Position numbers and translations under genes: made by a program. From Marinospirillum alkalitolerans (GTDB taxonomy: Bacteria > Pseudomonadota > Gammaproteobacteria > Pseudomonadales > Halomonadaceae), in the NCBI RefSeq assembly GCF_045055655.1, contig NZ_JBANFI010000003.1:310001-374000 (forward strand): a stretch of 64,000 nt of DNA, read 5' to 3'. Shown in pieces: positions 37,157 through 44,553 of the stretch (position 1 is its first letter; every line of letters begins with the position of its first letter). The notes beneath the pieces were generated by a model. It saw only the letters and a program-made list of their open reading frames with translations. It had not been told where the DNA came from and searched no databases.

Positions 37157-37619
37157 GCTCTACCTCTGCTCGATGGCCCACCTCAGACCAGAAGGCTAGT
37201 GTGAGGCCAGCATCTCGCTGCTGACGTGACTTTAATCTGGGAAATTGGTCATACCAATTTACACCGAATAGAAGTAATGCTAGGCATTGCGTTTTTTACT
37301 GTCAAACATCCAGTGCAATGATCCGACTTATGTCTAATAAACCTGCACGCATAGATAAAATCATGCTGATCACGCCCCACCAGACTAAGCACTTGTCTGG
37401 CATCCAAAATCAAATATTGGTCTGACCTTCTTAATGAGAGGCTTTCTCAATACAAGAAAATACGTTTTTCACTTTTCTGCCACATCGATGTCGCTATTTT
37501 TTCATTTCACTTCTTTAGGCTGCCCCAGGTTAATCAAGCTGATGATCTTGCCTGCGACCACTGATATGCCGCACAGGCAAGATCGCTCAAAAAAGACATC
37601 ACTATCAAAAAGGTGCGCC
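37157..37619. other. Divergent intergenic region, lutA / phosphatase
   Basis: 463 bases without a gene. It holds the operator at 37242-37260, a second partial GntR-type site (ATTGGTCTGACC) at 37416-37427 and AT-rich segments that may hold promoters for both divergent units. An open frame covering 37434-37619 only extends the phosphatase and is not supported as coding. A CTGTCA at 37299 does not form a convincing Pho box. Confidence 0.6.
37242..37260. promoter_or_regulatory. PdhR/LldR-type operator of lactate operon
   Basis: AAATTGGT-CAT-ACCAATTT is a perfect 8-bp inverted repeat with a 3-base spacer. It contains the full ATTGGTnnnACCAAT box of the PdhR/LldR branch of GntR regulators. It lies 86-104 bases before lutA. 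A PdhR ortholog is encoded at 43783-44553, so repression relieved by pyruvate or lactate is the expected control. Confidence 0.85.
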
Positions 37620-39665
37620 ATGACTCGTCCAACACAAGAAGTCAACATCATTGATCGCGGAGAGGGTGATGAGCCTCTCAGCAATACCTCCAACAATGCC
37701 CACTTTGCCGATATTTTGGATAAGCGCCTCGATCGTCGCAGTCTGCTCCAGGGCAGCCTGAGCGCTGCGTTATTTGGTTTTTTTGGTCACTCGCTCTTAT
37801 CTTCTTCACCGGCCCTCGCTGCAGGTTCATCACGAGGTGTCGCCAGTGGCCCACAGCTGGTTGGTTTTGATGCGATTGCCGTCCATGCACGCGATGAAGT
37901 CACTCTGCCAGCGGGCTATCGTCATCAGGTTCTTGTGCCTTGGGGCGAGCCGATCAGTGGCCGGATGCCTGCCTTTGATCCACTGACCAACACCGGTGCC
38001 GATCAAGCGCAGCAAATGGGCAGCCATCACGATGGCATGCACTTCTATCCCATCGAGGGCCAATCGCCCTATGAAGGCAGTTCAGAAGATGGCCTGCTGG
38101 TGATGAACCATGAGTATGTTGAGCCCCGCTTTATGCATGCCTCAGCGCGCGGTCAATCACTGAACCGCAATGCGGTGCCCTTATTTAACGGTCAGCGTCC
38201 AGCCGATGAAGTGCTGAAAGAAATGCATGCCCACGGCGTCAGCGTGGTGCGTATTCGCAAGCAGGCCAATGGAGAATGGCAGGTGGTGGCTGATCCGCGT
38301 AATCGTCGCATTACCGGCACCACCGAGATGCAAATCAGCGGCCCAGTACGCGGCTCAGATTTAATCAAAACGCGCTTTAGCCCAGAAGGAACGCGCACAC
38401 GCGGCACGCTGAACAACTGCGCTCACGGTGTGACGCCTTGGAACACCTACCTGACTTGTGAAGAAAACTGGGCGGGCTACTTTATCAACACCGCCACCCA
38501 GCCGCGTGAACAGCGCCGTTATGGCGTAACACGTGAGGGCACCAGCCGCTATGCATGGGAGAAGGCCGACCAAGCCTCAGATCTGTATCAGCGCTTTAAC
38601 GCAACGCCTCAAGCCGCGCAGGCGACAGAGGATTTCCGCAATGAGCCCAACACCTTTGGCTGGGTCGTTGAGATCGATCCTTTTAATCCTCAGTCTACGC
38701 CCATCAAGCGTACCGCCTTAGGCCGTTTTGCTCATGAAGGTGTGGTCTTCCAGCCACCAGTCGAGGGCCAGCCCATCGTCTGCTACTCAGGTGATGATGC
38801 CCGCTTTGAATATATCTATAAGTTTGTCAGTGCTCAGCCCTATCATCAGGCAACAGCAGGCGGCCATCTGCTGGATCACGGCACCCTCTATGTCGCGCGC
38901 TTTAATGAAGACGGCTCAGGTGAGTGGCTGCCTCTGGTCTTTGGCATGGGCGGCTTGAGCGCAGAGAACGGCTTCCATAGTCAAGCGGATGTACTGGTCA
39001 ACACCCGTTTAGCGGCTGACTTTGTTGGTGCGACCAAGATGGACCGCCCAGAATGGGGTGCTGTGCATCCGCAAACTGGCGAGGTTTACTTCACGCTGAC
39101 CAACAACTCACGTCGTACTGAAGACCAGCTGCATCCTGCCAACCCACGCGCCGCCAACGACTGGGGGCAAATCATCCGCTGGCGTGAGGCAGGTACAGCA
39201 CAAGCCACGCGCTTTGAATGGGATCTGTTCATTATGGCCGGTCCAGAGGGTGATTCGCAGTTTGCCGGTGCACCTCTCAATCAGGAGCAGATCTTCAATA
39301 GCCCTGATGGCCTGTGGTTTGATCGCCAAGGCCGTCTGTGGATTCAAACCGATATGAGCGAGAGCGTGGTCAACACTGGCAAGTGGGCCGAGTTCGGCAA
39401 CAACCAGATGCTGGCTTGTGATCCTGTGAATCTGGTGCTGAAGCGCTTCCTGGTTGGGCCAATTGGTCAGGAAATCACCGGCGTCTGCAGCACACCGGAT
39501 CAAAAGACCCTCTTTGTGAATGTGCAGCATCCAGGGGCCACCACCAGCGCCGCTGAATTTGCAGCCGGTCAGATCAACAGCCATTGGCCTTCCACTGCTG
39601 CCATCTACCCGCGTTCAGGCACGCTGGTGATCAGTCGTGAAGATGGCCGTATCGTCGGCAGCTAA
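37620..39665 (+). CDS. PhoX-family (DUF839) phosphatase, Tat-exported
   Basis: Periplasmic alkaline phosphatase-like protein of 681 residues. The ATG at 37620 has AAGGTG upstream; the frame continues upstream but without similarity. A Tat signal (RRSLLQGSLSAALFGFFG) follows a hydrophilic leader of about 40 residues, typical of PhoX. Family motifs include NCAHGVTPWNTYLTCEENW, GRFAHEGV and the blade-like GAVHPQTGEVYFTLTNNS and PDGLWFDRQGRLWIQTD. PhoX enzymes use Fe and Ca ions and hydrolyse phosphoesters. No phosphate-regulation site is evident. A terminator follows. Confidence 0.88.
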   Translation: MTRPTQEVNIIDRGEGDEPLSNTSNNAHFADILDKRLDRRSLLQGSLSAALFGFFGHSLLSSSPALAAGSSRGVASGPQLVGFDAIAVHARDEVTLPAGYRHQVLVPWGEPISGRMPAFDPLTNTGADQAQQMGSHHDGMHFYPIEGQSPYEGSSEDGLLVMNHEYVEPRFMHASARGQSLNRNAVPLFNGQRPADEVLKEMHAHGVSVVRIRKQANGEWQVVADPRNRRITGTTEMQISGPVRGSDLIKTRFSPEGTRTRGTLNNCAHGVTPWNTYLTCEENWAGYFINTATQPREQRRYGVTREGTSRYAWEKADQASDLYQRFNATPQAAQATEDFRNEPNTFGWVVEIDPFNPQSTPIKRTALGRFAHEGVVFQPPVEGQPIVCYSGDDARFEYIYKFVSAQPYHQATAGGHLLDHGTLYVARFNEDGSGEWLPLVFGMGGLSAENGFHSQADVLVNTRLAADFVGATKMDRPEWGAVHPQTGEVYFTLTNNSRRTEDQLHPANPRAANDWGQIIRWREAGTAQATRFEWDLFIMAGPEGDSQFAGAPLNQEQIFNSPDGLWFDRQGRLWIQTDMSESVVNTGKWAEFGNNQMLACDPVNLVLKRFLVGPIGQEITGVCSTPDQKTLFVNVQHPGATTSAAEFAAGQINSHWPSTAAIYPRSGTLVISREDGRIVGS

Positions 39666-39692
39666 GCTGTCTAGCGATCTCGCCAAGATCAG

Positions 39693-39718
39693 AACCCGCT
39701 CCTCGGAGCGGGTTTTTT
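39693..39718 (+). terminator. Terminator after PhoX-type phosphatase
   Basis: AACCCGCTCC and GGAGCGGGTT form a 10-bp perfect stem with a 2-base loop (practically 4), followed by TTTTTT. Confidence 0.93.
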
Positions 39719-39897
39719 AATGCGCTGCAGCAGGAAAATTTAGTTGATAAAACTACAGATCAAACAAAGTTAAGCAAATCATCCCGCCAAAGAGATACCG
39801 TTCAGTCTTATTCACTACACAAATCCACCTATACTTTTGTGCAGCGTACAGCGCGTACCTTTTACCCAAGTACCCAAGAACGAACAAGGAGAAGAGG

Positions 39898-41145
39898 ATG
39901 AACAGTATCGCCGTGATCGGCGCGGGGATTACCGGCGTCACAACTGCCTACGCACTGATGAAAAGGGGCCTCGCAGTCACCCTCTATGACCCCCAACGCT
40001 ATGCTGCGATGGAAACCTCCTATGCCAATGGTGGTCAGCTTTCTGCCTCCAACGCTGAAGTCTGGAATGCCCTGCCTACGGTCATCAAGGGCCTGCGCTG
40101 GATGCTGAAAAAGAATGCGCCTTTGTTGGTCAATCCACTACCGACCTGGCATAAACTCAGCTGGTTCAGCGAGTTTCTGGCCGCGATTCCTCAACATGAT
40201 GTCAACACCATCCACACCACCCAGCTCGCCATAGCCGCGCGTGAGCATCTGTATGCCTGGGCCGCAGCAGAGCAGATCGATTTTGATTTAGAACGCCGTG
40301 GCATCCTGCATATCTACCGTGATGCACAAAGCTTTACCGCCGCTGGGCGCATTTCGCAACTTTTGGCACAAGGTGGTTTAGAGCGCCGAGCGGTAGGACC
40401 ACAAGAAATGCGTGAGATAGAGCCGCATCTAGAGGGGCATTTTTATGGCGGCTACTTCACGCCTAGCGATGCAACAGGAGATATTCATTTATTCACCAAA
40501 GGCTTAGCTGCCGCCTGCGAACGCCAGGGTGTCGAAATAGCCTATCAACACCAGCTGCTGAAGATTCATCCACAAGAACAAGGCGTGCAGCTAACACTGC
40601 GTCAGGGCGAGGGAGAAGTGCTGACCCGTCAGCATGATCAACTGGTGATCTGCGCCGGTGTGGCCAGCCGTCAACTGGCGGCTCAGGTCGGTGATCGGCT
40701 GAATATCTATCCGGTCAAAGGCTATGCGATCACCCTGCCTCTGAAGGAAACCCACAGCCAAAACCAAGCACCTTGGGTGAGCCTGCTGGATGAAGAGGCC
40801 AAGCTGGTTTCGAGTCGTCTCGGGCCTGGGCGTTTACGCGTTGCCGGCACTGCCGAATTCAATGGACAGAATCTGGATATTCGCGCAGATCGCATTCAGC
40901 CTTTGGTGGACTGGGTCAGACGCTGCTTCCCTCACGTGAGTACCGAAGAGGTCATTCCTTGGGCTGGGCTAAGACCCATGCTCCCCAATATGCTGCCGCG
41001 CATTGGTGCTGGTCGCCATCCGCGTATTTTCTACAATACCGGCCACGGACATCTTGGCTGGACCCTCGCCCCAGCGACAGCCGAACTGCTGGCGGATCAG
41101 CTTATTTCGACACGCACAGGCCACGGGCTGGTTTCTTCTCACTGA
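39898..41145 (+). CDS. dadA: D-amino acid dehydrogenase small subunit
   Basis: FAD-dependent oxidase of the DAO superfamily that deaminates D-alanine and other D-amino acids at the inner membrane, feeding the respiratory chain. The dinucleotide motif VIGAGITGVTTAYAL is at residues 5-19, the family's SYANGGQLSASNAEVWN follows at about 40, and the C-terminal FAD signature is NTGHGHLGWTLAPATAELLAD. The length of 415 residues matches DadA. The ribosome site AAGGAGAAGAGG precedes the ATG. No alr/dadX racemase is adjacent. Confidence 0.92.
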   Translation: MNSIAVIGAGITGVTTAYALMKRGLAVTLYDPQRYAAMETSYANGGQLSASNAEVWNALPTVIKGLRWMLKKNAPLLVNPLPTWHKLSWFSEFLAAIPQHDVNTIHTTQLAIAAREHLYAWAAAEQIDFDLERRGILHIYRDAQSFTAAGRISQLLAQGGLERRAVGPQEMREIEPHLEGHFYGGYFTPSDATGDIHLFTKGLAAACERQGVEIAYQHQLLKIHPQEQGVQLTLRQGEGEVLTRQHDQLVICAGVASRQLAAQVGDRLNIYPVKGYAITLPLKETHSQNQAPWVSLLDEEAKLVSSRLGPGRLRVAGTAEFNGQNLDIRADRIQPLVDWVRRCFPHVSTEEVIPWAGLRPMLPNMLPRIGAGRHPRIFYNTGHGHLGWTLAPATAELLADQLISTRTGHGLVSSH

Positions 41146-41158
41146 GTTTCAGCGCCTT

Positions 41159-41186
41159 AAAAAAACCCCGCACTGGGCGGGGTTTG
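41159..41186. terminator. Bidirectional terminator, dadA and convergent gene
   Basis: CCCCGC (41166-41171) pairs with GCGGGG (41177-41182). A-run 41159-41165 gives a T-run on the minus strand and TTTGTTGTT follows on the plus strand, so it can serve dadA and the convergent minus-strand gene. Confidence 0.85.
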
Positions 41187-41216
41187 TTGTTCAACCTGCA
41201 GGTATTCGCTAGAAGA

Positions 41217-42092
41217 CTAGGCAAGCTGCTGAAGACCAGCGGCACCCTCAGGGCGCAGCAGAGCACTGATATCCGAGCTGGCTTGTGCGCCTTCTTGGCG
41301 GACAGCCTGCCAAGTCATGGCGGCTTCCGCTTTCACGGATTGAAACTGCTCTTTCACGCCTGCCATTTGGCCTTGCGCAACAGCCCAGTTGTCTTTCAGT
41401 GCACCCAGATGAACCCGACCTTCTTCACGCGCAGCACCGATTTGGTTCCAGCTGTTCTTCAGAGGATCGATCGCGCCAGCCAACTTGGAAACGCCTTCAC
41501 TCAAATGGTAAGCCCGTTCTCCAAAAGTCTTGCCTGAGCTGAATGCCTGACCGACTGAGGCCACACCAGCGGCAATAGAAGCGCCAGCTTTCAGCACGCC
41601 TTCACCCACGCTCACCGCAGTGGAAACGCCCAGCTTGACCAAGCTCACTGCGCTGTCTTTCATCGCCACAGCAGTGTCTTTCAACTGACCCAGACGGTTC
41701 GACAGCTCAGCAACTGGCTCTTTGATCCGCTCAACGCCTTGGCGTACTTCATTCGCGATGCTGGCACCTGCCTGCTTCACGCGATCGACGACACCCTGCG
41801 CGACGCTGATACCTTGATTCACCTTCTCCTTCACGGCAGAAAAACCTTCCTGCACGCGATTGGCAAAGCGCGATAAAAAGCCATTGCCTTTAGAGCGCTT
41901 TTCTTCGGCCTTGGCTTCTTCTGCAGCCTGAGGCGCACTGACCGCCTGCTGGCTGATCACAGGAGCGGCATCGACTTCCTGAGTCGCAACACGGGGTGCT
42001 TGCACACCTTCTTGCTCAGCTTGTAAACGGCCGGCCCCTAAGGAAGCAGGACGGGCAACATCGGCCAAAACTTGACTATTAATACTGATCAT
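41217..42092 (-). CDS. Unrecognised amphipathic-helix protein
   Basis: Protein of 291 residues that I do not recognise. No signal peptide; the N-terminus is Ala/Gln-rich and low complexity to about residue 65, then a basic segment (KRSKGNGF) leads into continuous Ala/Val/Lys/Glu heptad-like helices to about 205. Repeated elements such as VKQAGASIANEV and VLKAGASIAAGV are visible. The style recalls LEA, apolipoprotein or phasin-like lipid-binding proteins, or a secreted effector; none can be chosen. AGGAG lies eight bases before the ATG. It follows the beta-sandwich gene by 58 bases on the same strand, and the two are likely co-transcribed. Confidence 0.7.
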   Translation of the reverse strand: MISINSQVLADVARPASLGAGRLQAEQEGVQAPRVATQEVDAAPVISQQAVSAPQAAEEAKAEEKRSKGNGFLSRFANRVQEGFSAVKEKVNQGISVAQGVVDRVKQAGASIANEVRQGVERIKEPVAELSNRLGQLKDTAVAMKDSAVSLVKLGVSTAVSVGEGVLKAGASIAAGVASVGQAFSSGKTFGERAYHLSEGVSKLAGAIDPLKNSWNQIGAAREEGRVHLGALKDNWAVAQGQMAGVKEQFQSVKAEAAMTWQAVRQEGAQASSDISALLRPEGAAGLQQLA

Positions 42093-42150
42093 GATGACTT
42101 CTCCTGATCCTGATGCACCTCAAACTCAAGCTGAGGTGCCTAAGCTCCAC

Positions 42151-42822
42151 CTAACCAAACTTGGAGTAGGTGGTATCACGGCTGATGGTGAATTCATCTT
42201 CCAATACAAACGCCCCATCAATATACAAGCGCAGACTCCATGCGCCCGCTTGCTGCCGACGCTGCGGCGGCGTTAAATCACAGGCAAAGGCCAATTCAAT
42301 TGGTGTGTTGTGCTCATTTTCGACCAGATACTGCTCGCCCCACTGGACCAGCTGCCCATCCGGCGCACTCCAAGCCACAGTGACGCTATGCAACCCCTGA
42401 ACCTCAGTAAACAACCAATGCGCGACCACCTGCTGGTCCACACCTAAATGAAACTTTTTCTTGATGAAATCTGGAGCAGGACGGTCAAGATGGGCACTTA
42501 AACGATAGTCTTCTAAGTGCACTTTATATTCTTGGTTGTTATATAAACGCTGCCCTTCTGCATTCACCAACAAGACAGACCAGATCTTTTCTTGATCATC
42601 TGGCGCATAAACATTGGCTTGTGGATCATTTAAACGCAGCTGCTGATCAATCAGAAAGGCATAGTGATACTCACCCTCAGGGAAGGAGCGGCTCAAGGCC
42701 CAGACACCGTCCACTTCTTGCATCGGCGCTTGAACCAGCTGACCACCTGGCTTTTTCATCAACAAAGTGACGCTCTGCAGCGGTCCCACACCCTCGGGTG
42801 TATAGTGAAGTTGGATAGACAT
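42151..42822 (-). CDS. Beta-sandwich protein with CBM48/E-set-like N-domain
   Basis: Protein of 223 residues with no signal peptide. The ATG at 42822 has GAGGAGG five bases upstream; a TTG one codon earlier is not preferred. Residues about 1-95 resemble the isoamylase-N/AMPK glycogen-binding fold: MQEVDGVWALSRSFPEGEYHY, then DPQAN at a position typical for that fold. Residues about 120-215 form a second Ig-like domain (AHWLFTEVQG...GAWSLRLYIDGAFVLEDEF). No enzyme domain is attached. It pairs with the helical protein downstream; an NtrC-like site lies about 106 bases upstream. Function unknown. Confidence 0.75.
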   Translation of the reverse strand: MSIQLHYTPEGVGPLQSVTLLMKKPGGQLVQAPMQEVDGVWALSRSFPEGEYHYAFLIDQQLRLNDPQANVYAPDDQEKIWSVLLVNAEGQRLYNNQEYKVHLEDYRLSAHLDRPAPDFIKKKFHLGVDQQVVAHWLFTEVQGLHSVTVAWSAPDGQLVQWGEQYLVENEHNTPIELAFACDLTPPQRRQQAGAWSLRLYIDGAFVLEDEFTISRDTTYSKFG

Positions 42823-43170
42823 CAAGACCTCCTCAACAAACCGCTGACCTGCTCATGACACAGCTTGAAGAACCCAGTCAAAGCGATCGGCGCATTCAGA
42901 CCCAATCCGCTCAACTTATGCTTTATTTGCACTTAAATGGTGCGAATTCAGTGCATCCACTAGGTTCAAGCATGCGTTTGAAATTAAGTTTATTAAAGCA
43001 GCTTTTCTCAAGCAGATAAAAGCCTTTGTTGCTTTTTTTAAACATCTTTCAGTCAGTGTTTGTAAAGAAGCTGATTCGGGTCAGCACAAACAGAAACATC
43101 TGCCCCAAACGTACAGCCAATAAGGCGTGCAGCAGGATGTCTTACCCCCCCAGATGCCTGAATCAAGTCC
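42823..43170. other. 348-base non-coding region upstream of two-gene unit
   Basis: No supportable ORF. AT-rich around 42960-43060 with long T and A runs. Contains the NtrC-like site at 42928-42944. Likely holds the promoter of the minus-strand genes ending at 41217. Confidence 0.6.
42928..42944. promoter_or_regulatory. NtrC-like binding site
   Basis: TGCACTTAAATGGTGCG matches TGCACYnnnnTGGTGCA at every defined position except the last. It lies 106-122 bases upstream of the beta-sandwich gene, an enhancer-like distance. I could not find a convincing sigma-54 -24/-12 element between, so function is uncertain. Confidence 0.45.
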
Positions 43171-43644
43171 TTAGGAGGCGAGCGTGAGGTGCGCTGTTTG
43201 CCCTTGTGTTAGCCGTAGCAGATCCTCTACCGCCAGCTGTATCTCTAAGCCTCGCCGCCCAGCACTGACATAAATCGGCTTGTCATCCAAGGCCGAAAGA
43301 TCCACCCAGGTTGGCAGTTTTTTCTTCTGTCCCAAAGGGCTGACGCCACCCAGCACATAGCCAGTGGTCTTTTCTACCAAAGCGGCTGGGGCAAGACTGG
43401 CCTTCTTGGCGCCTGCCGCCTGTGCCAGCAACTTCAGGTTCAGCTGCTGCATCACTGGCACCAGAGCCACCACCAGTTGCCCGCTATTGAGCTGAACCAC
43501 AAGCGTTTTAAACACCCTGGCTGCAGGCACCCCCATTTTTTCAGCGGCTTCCAGGCCGTAGGAGGCCGCCTGAGGATCATGCTGATATTCATGCAGGTGA
43601 AAGTCGATACGCTGACGTTGTGCATCAAGAACGGCTGGAGTCAT
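43171..43644 (-). CDS. ybaK: Cys-tRNA(Pro)/Cys-tRNA(Cys) deacylase
   Basis: YbaK/EbsC editing domain protein of 157 residues that clears Cys mischarged on tRNA-Pro. The hallmark GYVLGGVSPLGQKKKLPT is at about residues 92-109, and the lysine in RVFKTL is the family's conserved base-contact. The product matches the usual length. It is a single gene on the minus strand and its 3' end opens the non-coding region upstream of the two-gene unit. Confidence 0.93.
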   Translation of the reverse strand: MTPAVLDAQRQRIDFHLHEYQHDPQAASYGLEAAEKMGVPAARVFKTLVVQLNSGQLVVALVPVMQQLNLKLLAQAAGAKKASLAPAALVEKTTGYVLGGVSPLGQKKKLPTWVDLSALDDKPIYVSAGRRGLEIQLAVEDLLRLTQGQTAHLTLAS

Positions 43645-43720
43645 AGAAAAAGCTCAATCAATAGGAGGTTCAACGAAAGCGCCACGCACTTCAGCGCCAG
43701 ATCCCGAGGCCAGTGGCTTT

Positions 43721-43735
43721 ACTGGTCTGACCAAT
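43721..43735. promoter_or_regulatory. PdhR-type operator upstream of pdhR
   Basis: ACTGGT-CTG-ACCAAT differs from ATTGGTnnnACCAAT at one base. It lies 48-62 bases before the pdhR ATG, consistent with autoregulation. Its TGGTCTGACC core is identical to the partial site at 37418-37427. Confidence 0.75.
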
Positions 43736-43782
43736 ATGTCTAGTATTGGCAGCTTAGGGAATTCTTGGAGATCAGAGACAAG

Positions 43783-44553
43783 ATGGCGTATACCCGTGTT
43801 GCCACCCGACGCCTGTCGGATGTCATTATGCAACAGCTCGAAAGCATGATTCTAGAAGGCAGCTTCAAGCCAGGACAGAAGCTACCACCAGAGCGCGAAA
43901 TGGCAGCCCAGTTTGGGGTGTCTCGTCCATCCTTGCGTGAAGCGATACAAAAGCTGGCTGCGCGTGGACTACTGGTGAGCCGTCAGGGCGGGGGCACCTA
44001 TGTCAGCGAGCAGGTCGGCACTTCTTTTTCTGATCCGCTGATGCAGCTACTCGGCCAGCATGATGAATTCCACTATGATTTGCTTGAGTTTCGTCATGCC
44101 TTAGAGGGATTATCCGCCTACTATGCGGCCTTGCGCTCAACGCCAGCTGATCAGCAGCTGCTCCAACAGCGTTTTGAAGAACTCACCGCCACCTATGCAG
44201 CGCTTGATCCCGTCAAGGAGGCCGAGGCCGATGCCGCTTTTCATCTGGCCATCGCCGAAGCTGCGCACAATGTGGTCCTGCTGCATAGCATGCGCGGTCT
44301 TTTTAATCTGCTCGAAAAAAGCATCGTTGATAACCTCTCGAGCCTTTTTGCACGACCCGACTCACGAGAGCTGCTCTACCAGCAGCATAAAGCACTGCTT
44401 GATGCCATACTCGAAGGCGATCCCGAAAAAGCTCAAGCCAAATCCCATAGTCATCTGGTGTATGTTGAAGACGGGCTACTGGAGCTCTCTAAACAAAAAA
44501 CCCGCGTTCAACGAGCACTGCGCCGTGTTCAGGTGGCCTCGACGTCATCATGA
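43783..44553 (+). CDS. pdhR: GntR-family pyruvate/lactate-responsive repressor (PdhR)
   Basis: FadR-subfamily GntR regulator of 256 residues. The N-terminus MAYTRVATRRLSDVI matches E. coli PdhR (MAYSKIRQPKLSDVI) in position, which fixes the ATG at 43783; a TTG at 43765 is the alternative. The winged helix segment QFGVSRPSLREAIQKLAARG and GGGTYVSE are nearly those of PdhR, and the FCD effector domain includes YDLLEFRHALEG and EAAHNVVLLH. E. coli PdhR represses pyruvate dehydrogenase and also lld genes. No pdh genes are in the window, but the lactate operon has a perfect site. Its stop overlaps dctB (ATGA). Confidence 0.92.
   Translation: MAYTRVATRRLSDVIMQQLESMILEGSFKPGQKLPPEREMAAQFGVSRPSLREAIQKLAARGLLVSRQGGGTYVSEQVGTSFSDPLMQLLGQHDEFHYDLLEFRHALEGLSAYYAALRSTPADQQLLQQRFEELTATYAALDPVKEAEADAAFHLAIAEAAHNVVLLHSMRGLFNLLEKSIVDNLSSLFARPDSRELLYQQHKALLDAILEGDPEKAQAKSHSHLVYVEDGLLELSKQKTRVQRALRRVQVASTSS

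Noticed and set aside
37299..37318. Possible Pho box before the PhoX-type phosphatase
   Set aside because: One CTGTCA is present but the second repeat at the right spacing does not match.
42091..42276. Short plus-strand frame between the two-gene unit genes
   Set aside because: It overlaps the 3' end of the minus-strand beta-sandwich gene and shows no conservation signal; likely a shadow.
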